DNA of 64,000 nucleotides from contig JAQJVL010000802.1 of the NCBI GenBank assembly GCA_035578905.1, positions 124,001 to 188,000 of the forward strand, read 5' to 3'. The DNA comes from Stictocephala bisonia (taxonomy: Eukaryota > Arthropoda > Insecta > Hemiptera > Membracidae). Position numbers and translations under genes: made by a program. Below are positions 54,855-64,000 of the stretch, piece after piece. Numbering within the stretch: position 1 is the first letter of the stretch; each line of letters begins with the position of its first letter. The notes under the pieces were generated by a model. It was not told the origin of the DNA, did no database searches, and saw only the letters and a list, made by a program, of their open reading frames with translations.

Positions 54855-56310
54855 TTGTTTATTAAAATTCAAATATTTATTGCCGTTACAAGAAGTTTAC
54901 ATGCATGGCATTGTCACAATTGTCTTATACTATGATTTAAAATTAACTTCAACATCATTTATAAATTCATCATCATTATATGGACACAGTTTCAACAGAT
55001 ATTTTTTTAGTGTTTTTTTTAAATTGAATATTGTTTAAACATTTTATATTGTACGGTAATAAATTAAAAAATCGTTTATATTGCTCAATAAAACTATGAA
55101 TTGTAGAGCTATATCGACACTGACTAGTCATTATGTTAAATCTATTTCTGGTGCAATAATTATGAACAAATTCATGTCTGTCAATTTCACTAAAATTATT
55201 TTTTGCAAAAACTAGGCAGTCTAATATATATAAAGAGTGTAGACTTAAAATATTGGCTTCTATAAATAGTGGTTTACAATGTTTTCTAAAATTAACATTA
55301 AAAATCATTCGTATAGCTCTTTTTTGCAACACAAAAAGTTTTCTTTTATAATTACTACTTCCCCATAGGGCAGTGCCATAACTGAGATGGGAATGCACAT
55401 GTGCAAAATACACACACAGCAAAGCATTGAAATCTAAGGAATCCCTTAGCCTGTTTATTATGAATATACCCTTGGCAAGTTGTTTTGCAATAAAATCTAT
55501 ATGAAACTTTCACTTTAGGTCAGATTCTATATAAATACCTAAGAATTTAACATAGTTTTTTTCATGCCTATTATTTAAACTAATACATAAATGTTGGGTT
55601 TTTTTCTATATTTAAAAACAATTTATTAGATTTACACCAGTCTTCAACTATGCTATTTGTCTCATTTAATAATACAGTAGATGTTAGCAAATCCTTACAT
55701 TGTATTTGTAGAGCTAAGTCATCTGCAAATAAATAAGGTCTGACATTATTTTTTTTTATATTTACTGGCAAGTCATTAATATAAATAATAAAGCATACTG
55801 GACCCAATATTGAGCCCTGAGGGATACCATGTATTACTTCCTTATAATCAGAGTAAACACCATTACAATAAACAGTTTGATACCTTTTATTGAGATAAGA
55901 TTCAAAAAATAGCAGTGCATTTCTCTCAAAACCATAAAAGGCAAGCTTCTGCAATAGTACTTTATGAGACACTGTATCAAAAGCCTTTTTCATATCATAG
56001 AATTTTAAAAATACACTATTTCGATTTTCCAGCCCTTCGAGACAAAAGGATATGAGCTTTTGGACAGCATCTTTAGTACCTCTGTTAGTTCTAAATCCGA
56101 ATTGACTAATCAAAAAGTTTGTTGCCTTCAAAATATGACACCACTTGGTCATTTACCAGGCTCTCTAAGATTTTACTTACAACAGGAATAATACTAATTG
56201 GTCTATAGTTGTTTAGTTCTTGTCTATTTCCTTTTTTATATACAGGAATAACCTTAACACGTTTTAAACATTCTGGATATTTACCTTCTGTAATACAAAG
56301 ATTATAATAA
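54855..56310 (-). pseudogene. Non-LTR retrotransposon (CR1/Jockey type), broken RT
   Basis: The minus-strand reading starts near 56310 with ITEGKYPECLKRVKVIPVYK and GNRQELNNYRPISIIPVVSK. It continues in the frame 56152-55580 with QFGFRTNRGTKDAVQKLISF, FYDMKKAFDTVSH, HGIPQGSILGPVCFIIYIND and the catalytic YLFADDLALQ. After a break it ends with 55422-54976 (HSHLSYGTALWGSSNYKRKL...FNLLPYNIKCLNNIQFKK). At least two frame changes occur (near 56140 and between 55580 and 55422). The endonuclease and ORF1 are missing. It lies between the arms of the 52.2/57.2-kb inverted repeat. Confidence 0.85.
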
Positions 56311-56502
56311 TAGGCTTTGTAAAACTATAGATTTAGACCTTAATAAACCATTGCTCTTTAATTTCATTTTAGACTTAAACTATGTCTAAAAGAACTAGTA
56401 ACAAACCCAACCAGTTTTTTTAATGATTTAGATTCATATTTAACCATATTTAAGTTTATGCATTGAGAACACACCTGTGATTGATCAAACATAGCCCAAT
56501 AT

Positions 56503-57172
56503 CACCTTCGTTTGAGTAATTCACATCATACTAACATTGGTGAAAATGTGTTTTTTAGTACACTACTTTAGTATCATATATATGTACATGCTATGCAAAA
56601 ATCAGATTTTTACATCATGTCCCACCAAAGATATAGGACTTAAACTTTGAAAAATTTGAAAAATTACAAATTTCAAAAATTCATAAATAATTAAGGAAAT
56701 GTGTTATAAGGCATAAACTTTATTTTATGTTAGTAAGATATTCCATCTAACTAAACAAAATGTTTGAACTATGATAAATCGCCCCTTCTTTGTTATTTAA
56801 GCTCCCAAAAAGTGAGATTTCCCATTTTTGTATACCAAACTTTGGAGGCTATTTTGGCAATAAAACTGTATTTAGGGCTATAAAGATGATAACAAATATT
56901 GTAGAAGAGGTCTTTCTAAAAAGAATGGTATTGGTTTGAAAGCTGTAGCATAATCCAATCCAGAGATAATCAAATTTACGCTAATGTCTGCAAAGCCAAA
57001 AATCGCCAGATTCTCGTGAACAAAAAATGGCTGTCACGCGTAAACAGTAGAAGATAAAATGCTTTAAAAATCATTTTTTAACTTCTTAAGAGTATGGTAA
57101 TAACTTATAAAAAAATTTTAATATTTAAAAATGGCCAAGCAACCATCATTGGATCACTTCATATAGATTGAT
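56503..57172. repeat. Long inverted repeat, right arm
   Basis: Uninterrupted partner of 52243-53515. Its outer end reads CATTGGATCACTTCATATAG and its inner end CACCTTCGTTTGAGTAATTC. Confidence 0.65.
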
Positions 57173-57808
57173 CCTTGGGTGGACTAATGGTATTAGATGT
57201 TGAACAAGGCAACTCATATATGATTCTTAACTCACGTGAGAGATATTTCTGTGCTGTTCAATTAATTGATTAAATAAATAACCATTTATTCATCTTTAAT
57301 TAACTGAAAGAATAAGGCCAATATGTTTTAACTGCAATGTTTGGCATTTCATGTGGTGTTTGTTTGTTTACTCATGATTGGAACCAATAAAAAAACAAAT
57401 AATCAAGAAAATATGTAGGCCTAAATACTAAAGTGAAAGTACATTAAGAGAAATGTTTTTCAAAATTACTTCCAATAAAAAAAACAGCAGTCATAAAAAT
57501 GTCTTTCTTCTTAGTAAAAGATTTTTTTTTTTTTTTTTTAGTATTACAACTTTATTGACCATTACTGCGGTATGGATGAGAGGGTTTTTGGTGATCCACT
57601 GCTTAGCAAATTAAAATAAATGCATCACAATAGTATGAAGTGCTTTTGACATATACATAAATGATATAAGAATTACTTAAAATCGGGTACTAACAAAACA
57701 AATGAGATTGCGCTGACGATGTGTAGTCAGGTCACTTCACTAGGCTACTAGATAATAAAGACATTGATTCTTTTTTAGGTACTGGGGCTGAGAAATCCTT
57801 TATATATA
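57173..57808. other. No gene recognised
   Basis: AT-rich; a T run of about 18 at 57522-57539. Confidence 0.5.
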
Positions 57809-58385
57809 CTAGGAGAGATAGGACACCAGCAAATTACCTAACAAGACAGTTCACTAATACACCTTGCAGCAAAAAAACAAATAAGTCGAAAGACACCACA
57901 AATTTTCAGTGCCGCTGGCATTTTCGTCGGATGGGTAAAGAGAAATTCCACTTATCTATAGAAGTTTGGCACTGAAAATTAGGTGCCAGAGAAGTAATAA
58001 ATGTTCATGAAACAATAAATGTTTATTGCCGCTGGCACTTTCCTGAATCCAGTAGAGAGAGACTCCACTCACCTATCCCCACATGTATACCAATGAAGTG
58101 AATGGGCGGTAAAGTGGGCCAATACCACTGTACTGTATGGGCAGGTGGGTCTGAAGTCTGGCACTGAAAATTAGGTGCTAGAGAAGTCACTTGACAACAC
58201 AAATTTCAAGTGCCGCTGGCACTTTCCTCTGGTGAGTAGAGAGACTTCACTTTCCACTAACCTATTGAAGTCTGGCACTGAAAATTTGTGGTGTCTTATG
58301 ACTTCTCTACATTTGATCTCTGCTGTAAGGTGTTAGTGCAATTGCCTTCTTAGGTAAGTTTTATGATGCCCTCTCTCTCTCCTAG
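57809..58385. mobile_element. Fold-back MITE with internal GCACTGAAAATT repeats
   Basis: Ends CTAGGAGAGATAGG and (inverted) CTAGGAGAGAGAGAGGG, both bordered by TA. The arms continue for about 130 bases, including ACACCACAAATTTTCAGTGC in each. Inside, three units of CAGTGCCGCTGGCACTTTCC ... AAGTCTGGCACTGAAAATT follow one another, each itself partly self-complementary. A copy of the 35-bp-minisatellite word (GGGCAGGTGGGTC) is at 58139-58151. Confidence 0.65.
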
Positions 58386-58827
58386 TATACTGATTCCTTG
58401 TCTAGTAGCCCTTTAACCCATTGAGGTAGTAGGTATTCTAGCCTTCACAGCACTACTGACAGCATTTAAAATCATTAATAATGCAAGGTTTCAGTTAAAA
58501 ATTTTTAAAAAATACAATATAATAGATAGAAATATGAAATCTTTACCTTTTTATATAAAAACAAATTGTCTTTAAACTACATAAATGACTAACTGATTTT
58601 CATATAAATTTATTTTGCAATTTGTGTTTATTTATAAAAAAATAAATAAATAATGTATAAAACTTAAAAACAAAACCATTTTAATTTTTTTTTTTTTTTT
58701 ACTAGTGAAATCTTATTTAATCACTATTTTCTGAAACCTTATAGTGTTTTTTACATAGAAAACAAATTTCATACACATTGATAATATAATAACATGCCAA
58801 AAGAATTATATAATGTTACTTACAGAT

Positions 58828-59095
58828 CTTACTTACTTACTTACTTATCCGGTCCCGTTCCAGTCAATCCTGGGTCTGGGTTGTCACCAAGCCTCTCCAT
58901 CTTCTCCTGTCCCTCCACATCTCCTCTCTCACCACTTCCCCCCACACACTCCCTCTCTTTTCCACGTCTGTCCTCACTCCATCCAGCCATCTTCTTCGTG
59001 GTCTTCCTCTGGGCCTCCTTCCCTCCATTTCCCATTCCTCCATCTTCCTCGGCAACCTCTCTACACTCATCCTTTTTACGTGACCATCTTACAGA
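58828..59095 (-). pseudogene. RTE-type LINE C-terminus fragment
   Basis: The minus strand reads KMEEWEMEGRRPRGRPRRRW, then LDGVRTDV and RDRRRWRGLVTTQTQD. This is the GRPRxRW.D....D...W..LV ending also seen at 41225-41460. It ends at a (TTAC)n tract, 58828-58848. The pyrimidine-rich plus strand and open antisense frames are by-products. Confidence 0.65.
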
Positions 59096-59242
59096 TCTTC
59101 TGTTTGTGAAATGTTCCTGAAGGTCTTGTAAATTTGGTGAATGCCTACTTGGATTAGCCTATATAATGTCACAAGCACTTATATTTAAAGTTAAAAAATA
59201 ACTATTTACTATTTACACTATTTACAGGCAGTACTTTACACT

Positions 59243-61271
59243 TTAGTAATTAGCTTTTGTGTGAAAGACCTTGAAACAAAAACAATGTTCGATGTGCAGT
59301 GGCACTTCACACTTTTCACACATCCAACGTGTCTCAGACCTTTTATTTTTAGCCCTACACACTTTGCATGGTCTTGTTGGATTTTTCTTTGTGGTAGCTG
59401 GCACTTGTACAGGGAAATGGCCCCACTGTTTTGCCTGAAGCCGAAGAGGCGAATCTCCAATTGGAGCTCGACCTGGTGTAGTAGCAACTGGAAGTGATAC
59501 AGAAGCTAAAAGTTGATCAACTAAGTTGAGCCTATAGTCAGTAAAGTGCATATTTTGAATTTTATTATTTTTTTTGAAAATAACAAATGAATTAAAAATG
59601 GTCATATCCATGAGGTAAAAAAATATTTTTTTGTAGGCCTTGATTGTACGGCGCATGATTGGAAATGATAATAACACTTGGTCTTGCCTGTCAACACCAA
59701 GCATGCCTTTATTGTAGTCAATTACACATGTTGGTTTCATAATAATCTCTTCCTTGTTCCCCCTTTTTACAGTTTTAGCAACCTTCATATCTATGTCCTT
59801 GTGAACTGTGGTCAACATGTGGACATCTTTTCTGTCACACCATTTTATTGCCAGAATGCCTCGGCCAGACCTTTTCACAGCTTCTCCTTTCTCTAACTTC
59901 ATTTCCTTGAAGGCTTGTGGCATACACTTCCTATTCAAAACCACAGTACCAACTGCATTTATATTTTTCTCTAATAATTTACTGTACAATAGAGGTGAGG
60001 AATACCAGTTGTCCAAGTACACGGTACAACCTGTTTCAAAAAAAGGTTGCATAAGATCCATGACTACAGCCTCACTTGCCATGAGCTCAGAGTTCTTGTC
60101 ATCACCAACATAAATTTTAAATACAGAACAGTAGCCACTTGAAGACTCGCATAACTTATAGATTTTTACACCAAACCTAGCCCTTTTCTTAGGATTGTAC
60201 TGAATTATAGTCAGTCTAGAACGCATTTTCAGTAATGTTTCATCTAGTGCCATGTCCTTTTCTGGTTCTAACATATGCAAAAATTTTGATTCTAAATATC
60301 TAATTACAGGCCTGATTTTTACCATTTTGTCTGTTTTGTTACTTTGAGTTTCTATTTCATCATCATAAAAATGTAAAAATCTTGAAATAGAGGAGAAACG
60401 CTCGTATGACATTGTTTCAGAATAAAAAGGGGTAGCAATAGTTTTTCTTTGTGACCAATACTTTTTTATGTCCGGTTTTTTTACTTGGCCCATATTTACA
60501 TATAGAGCAAAATAGGCTTTCAGTTTATCACTAGTCAGCTCAAACCATTTATGGTCAGCTTTTAGCACTTTTCAACCAGCTATAAATTTAGAACTTTTTT
60601 TGCATAATCATTTGTTTCAACACAAATCATTTCCCAAAATTCATTTCCAACAAATTGCATGAAACAATTAATTCATTTGGAGAATCACCTAAACTGCGCA
60701 GTGAATATACATTTATGCCTGGTACTCCACAAAAATTTACTGCTTTAGGGAAATTTGGAGCATCAACCCAGGGCCAATCAGTGTCACAAAATTTAAGTTT
60801 AGGTTTTTTACTTGTTTTTACTTTAGGGTTATTGGAAATTTTCCTCTTAACTGCTTTTGTATTGGTTGTAGAGGTAGTAGGGACATCATTAGGCATAGAA
60901 ATAGTACTAATTGAGTCTCTGTCATTTGTTGTCAAAGTAGATTGACAGCTATTTTGTACAATAGGGTTAGGCCTACTTGTGCTAGGCTGAACAAATGTAT
61001 AACTAGACTTACCTATTTCGTCATCTGAAGCAGCAACAAAATCATCATCTGAACAGATGTTGTCAAAAACACTTACTCTATTATTATTTCCAATATCACT
61101 TTCGTAGTCAATGCCTACTTCAATTTGTAAACTAGAATTTGCCCTCTTAGCACTGGACACAATTACATCGTCTTCACTTCTGTCACTTACAGTTGACTCA
61201 TTACTACAGCTATAATCACTATCTAATAACATTTCCACTTCATCATCATCTAATTGCTTTGTACGATCCAT
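59243..61271 (-). pseudogene. PiggyBac transposase, frameshifted
   Basis: The N-terminal part (61271-60627) has the acidic Ser/Asp-rich start (MDRTKQLDDDEVEMLLDSDY) and a basic segment (KRKISNNPKVKTSKKPKLKF). The frame is lost near 60660; FVGNEFWEMICVETNDYAKK follows in another frame. A second shift in an A run near 60603 and a TGA near 60575 break it again. The remaining 441 codons (60568-59243) hold all three catalytic aspartates, in MALDETLLKMR, VYLDNWYSS and MLGVDRQDQV. They also hold the C-terminal Cys-rich finger (CKVCRAKN...CEKCEVPLHIEHCF). It is inactive as it stands; the DDD core is well kept, so loss is fairly recent. Confidence 0.9.
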
Positions 61272-61608
61272 AATTCAAATAATAAACGTAAATTTAAATC
61301 AAATAAATCAAACATAAACACACGACAACAAAACTAGGTCAATGGCAGACAGCACACTAACATAAACACAGCGTGTAAACAAACAATAAATGAGTTTTCA
61401 GTTTAGCTAACACGCAAAACAAAATTCAGCTGTATATTTGTATTCCCAAATACTTACACGAGAGCATTCAAACGCTATCTGTTGGATTTTTAAAGAACTA
61501 CGTGAGCAATAGCGTTGCTAATATCAGCACGAGTCCAGCTCGTATGTCGGCATTGAGTCCGGAACGGCCGGCACGAGCTGAGCTCGTATGTCTACCGCAA
61601 TGGGTTAA

Positions 61609-61950
61609 CCTAACCTAAAATCCTTTAAATAGACATTCTTATTGGATAGAGATTCCTATTTCCATACTAGTAACCATTAATTATGGTAAAAGTCCATAGG
61701 AACAGGAAAGCTGATAGCATACTGTTACATGCTTAAGGATCATTTAACATTCCACATTATCCAGGAGTTTTTGCAATATTTTCAAAATCGAAGTCTTCTA
61801 GGTAAAAAACTGGAGGTGAATGTCTGTATCCAGTAGTTAAATGTGAGTATTTTTATATATGCTTTAGCTGCAATTTGAGGTATATCTAATCACAAATTAG
61901 TATCTTCATGATTAGGTTAATCATCTACTGTATACCTTGCAATTCAAGAA
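61609..61950. other. No gene recognised; GPATCH2-like intron
   Basis: AT-rich sequence; begins with CCTAACCTAA next to the piggyBac target. Confidence 0.5.
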
Positions 61951-62170
61951 TTTTTTTTAAGGAGAGTCCGATCTCTTTAACCTTACTCTGCGTATTCTTC
62001 ATAGACTATTGTTCTGTGGGGGAAACTTCTCTAACAGAGTAAGGGTGAGAACCAGTACAGTACAAGGTGGATATTACTGATAAAAACTAACAGTTAAAGC
62101 CAGGATTCAAACATGTGCTATCTCTAATTCAAGTACAAAGTCCTGATGCCTTAGACCATACACCCACTGG
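61951..62170 (-). mobile_element. tRNA-derived SINE, copy B
   Basis: Reverse-orientation copy of 50906-51127: shared GGTCTAAGGCATCAGGACTT, TTAGAGATAGCAC and TGTACTGTACTGGTTCTCAC. The B box is mutated. It ends 225 bases upstream of a GPATCH2-like exon. Confidence 0.8.
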
Positions 62171-62394
62171 TTTTCCCATCCATTCCAAAAATGCTGAGAA
62201 TTTCTGTATTGCTAAAAACAATAATTTTTCAAATGATCTAATTTTTAAATGCCGCCAAATAGCTATCTAAGAATGAAAACTTTTCTATGCTGCTCATTTA
62301 TACCTACAAAATGTTAATATGTTTAACGTACACAACCACTTTAAGAAGCATCATTGTAAAGTAGTAGAAGTTACTAACAGTACTGTCATGTCAG

Positions 62395-62567
62395 GTGACG
62401 ATGAGCAGAGTGATTGGTTTGGAGAGGCTGTGGGATCCAAGGGCTGGTGGGCTGATTCAGACAGAGACGAAGACATGGAGCCTACCTTCCAAGCCATCCT
62501 CACCGGGAACCTAGAGCAGATGTCTGATCGCGCCAAGCAGACGTACCGTATGCTCGCTGACCGAATG
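62395..62567 (+). CDS. GPATCH2: GPATCH2-like exon with DDEQSDWF
   Basis: Acceptor CATGTCAG, donor ATG|GTAACA; enters in phase 1, leaves in phase 0. It encodes (G)DDEQSDWFGEAVGSKGWWAD, then SDRDEDMEPTFQAILTGNLE and QMSDRAKQTYRMLADRM. DDEQSDWF, W in GWW, and the F.(A/S)ILTG.(L/F)..M motif are all conserved in vertebrate GPATCH2. The G-patch domain should follow several exons later, outside the window. Confidence 0.9.
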
Positions 62568-64000
62568 GTAACACAAAATCATCTACTTGTATAGAGTTGT
62601 ATTTATTCCATTTTGTAAACTGGATTAAACTAAATCAATCGCTCACTTTTTCTTGAATAAAAAAAGTCATATTTTTCTTTAGTTGTTCATTGATATATAT
62701 AATGTTAGAATTGTTTTATTTTAAAATTCATTTTCTAAACATAAATATAATGGTTTCAATTTTTTTCCGAGTTTTTTTCTATGGATTTTACAAAGAATGA
62801 AAAACTAGGCATGATTGAAGTGGATTTTCTAAGTAATAGAAACTGTAGTGCAACAAGTATCCATATCAAGACACAGAGGGAACAGTCTGGGCCTAATGAC
62901 AACTGGACACAGGCTAGGAGTGAAGAAAGGCTCTTTTATGAAAACATTGGTCTATACAAACAGTTGTCTTGAAAAAGTGTTGACTATCTCTGAATACTAT
63001 CAGCTGATGTTTATTATTGTAATGATTGTTAGTAATAATTAATTGTTAGTAGCAATACGGTCACACGACCAGACTGATTGTTCAATCAGTACTAATAGAC
63101 ACGTAACAAAATGTAGGTATTTGAGAAAAAAGAATTTACTATGTTTGGTAATGCAGAATAACTAGCTCAGTGAACCGTGTTTTGGCAGACTGAAAGAGCT
63201 GGCAATATTAATAGTGGTCTACGAGCCCATTTATTACAGTTATGCCTAGAACTACTTGTATTATATTACGTATTGGGCTCTATGTAATACACATTGAGTT
63301 TGCCACTATATTTAGAAAAATATCACCTTCATATTTTAATCCTCTACAAAAACAAGGGATTGTTCCCTATTTAAAGTTTGTTGTCAGTTTTAGTTTACAA
63401 GATACCAATGATGGCAAATTAAAAAAAAACACCCTGTATAGATTGTGAAAGTCTTTAGAACATTTATTTGTATTTTTGGAATTTTTTCAGTTCAGTTCTT
63501 TACTGAAATCAGTTCCCGGTTATGAGTACTTTTTGACAATTTTCACAGTTTTTTTCAAAACAATTTATTTTTAGGGTATGATCTTTACATTTTTCCACAA
63601 AGAAGATATTTATTTGAAGTGTTTAAAAACTTTTAATTGAATGTAATGCTCACATTAGTATACAACCTACAGAATTTAATTTAAATTAAATGAGGAAATT
63701 ACAAGACTCGTAAGCCTAGAGAAAATTAAAAATTATAACCTGCCATTTTAGACGTGGTTTAGTAACAAAACTAATCACAAATCACAGCACAGTTGATTGA
63801 AATGATCACAGCTTAATTTAATAGGTTGATGTATTTGTAGTGAATCAAAGATAAATATCGACAACAACAAAAAATGATTATAAAACTAATAATTGAAAAA
63901 TACTATAGTTATAAACTATTAAGAACTAGGACTTCTTTTCTTAATTCTCGCTGAATCAAGAAAATATAAATGACGCACATTAATAGGAAACAATACAGCC
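62568..64000. other. No further exon recognised
   Basis: AT-rich. The 63-68-residue frames at 62781 and 63242 have no motif resembling the next GPATCH2 segment. Presumed intron. Confidence 0.5.

Larger units (their letters stand above)
58417..61604 (-). mobile_element. Inactivated piggyBac-like transposon, 3.2 kb
   Basis: TTAA at 58413-58416 and 61605-61608. Termini CCCATTGAGGTAG and (inverted) CCCATTGCGGTAG differ at one base. The transposase is on the minus strand and broken. Near the right end GCACGAG..CAGCTCGTATGTC is repeated. An RTE fragment (58828-59095) is nested in its 3' part. It belongs to a different family from the 44.6-kb element. Confidence 0.9.

Noticed and set aside
58794..59120. 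Proline/serine-rich plus-strand protein
   Set aside because: Antisense of an RTE reverse transcriptase C-terminus (GRPRRRW motif on the minus strand) within a piggyBac.
62781..63042. The next GPATCH2-like exon
   Set aside because: Frames here show none of the conserved segments expected after the ILTG motif, and no acceptor in the right phase.
1..64000. CRISPR arrays, prokaryotic operons, rRNA
   Set aside because: The tandem arrays have no spacer structure; spliced genes and eukaryotic transposons rule out a prokaryotic reading; no rRNA words were recognised.

Overview
The window looks like nuclear DNA from a repeat-rich, AT-rich arthropod genome, most likely an insect. The evidence is spliced genes with GT-AG introns of many kilobases, DNA transposons of several superfamilies (piggyBac, pogo/Tigger, hAT-like, mariner-like, PIF/Harbinger), degraded LINEs, a Penelope-like element and tRNA-derived SINEs. 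The frequent TAGGCCTA palindrome is often seen in hemipterans and some crustaceans, but I cannot assign the species.

Two host genes are supported, and they point away from each other. On the minus strand, a Cut8-like gene (nuclear proteasome tether family) runs from a probable non-coding first exon at about 34.8 kb down to an exon at 7.0 kb; its 3' end lies outside the window or was not found. Its promoter region has a palindromic E2F-like site and two CCAAT boxes, as expected for a cell-cycle gene. One of its coding exons contains a 122-base assembly gap. On the plus strand, a GPATCH2-like gene is represented by four exons (44.2, 47.9, 51.4 and 62.4 kb). Splice phases join exactly, and the join between the last two recreates the conserved motif NDEGREGDDEQSDWF. 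The G-patch domain itself lies beyond the right edge, and the first exon was not identified.

Nearly everything else is transposon-derived. 1-6.3 kb: hAT-like elements, one carrying three ~490-bp tandem units, plus LINE ends. 11-17 kb: a frameshifted Tigger element and mariner-like MITEs. 19.7-22 kb: a 5'-truncated Penelope-like element bracketed by ~615-bp inverted repeats. 22-26.5 kb: a Harbinger relic and a truncated LINE. 27.0-32.5 kb: a 5.5-kb TTAA-flanked element with 12-bp terminal inverted repeats whose interior holds about 2 kb of dimeric minisatellite that reverses orientation once. 39-47 kb: a piggyBac cluster that includes a structurally intact element with a 540-residue transposase inside a GPATCH2 intron, two larger piggyBac-type MITEs and one 165-bp snap-back MITE. 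49-62 kb: a 35-bp minisatellite, SINEs, a broken LINE between long inverted repeats, a fold-back MITE and a second, inactivated piggyBac.

The two host genes do not work in one pathway as far as I can tell. The main interest is the density and nesting of TTAA-inserting elements. All calls come from reading the sequence; no database search was possible.
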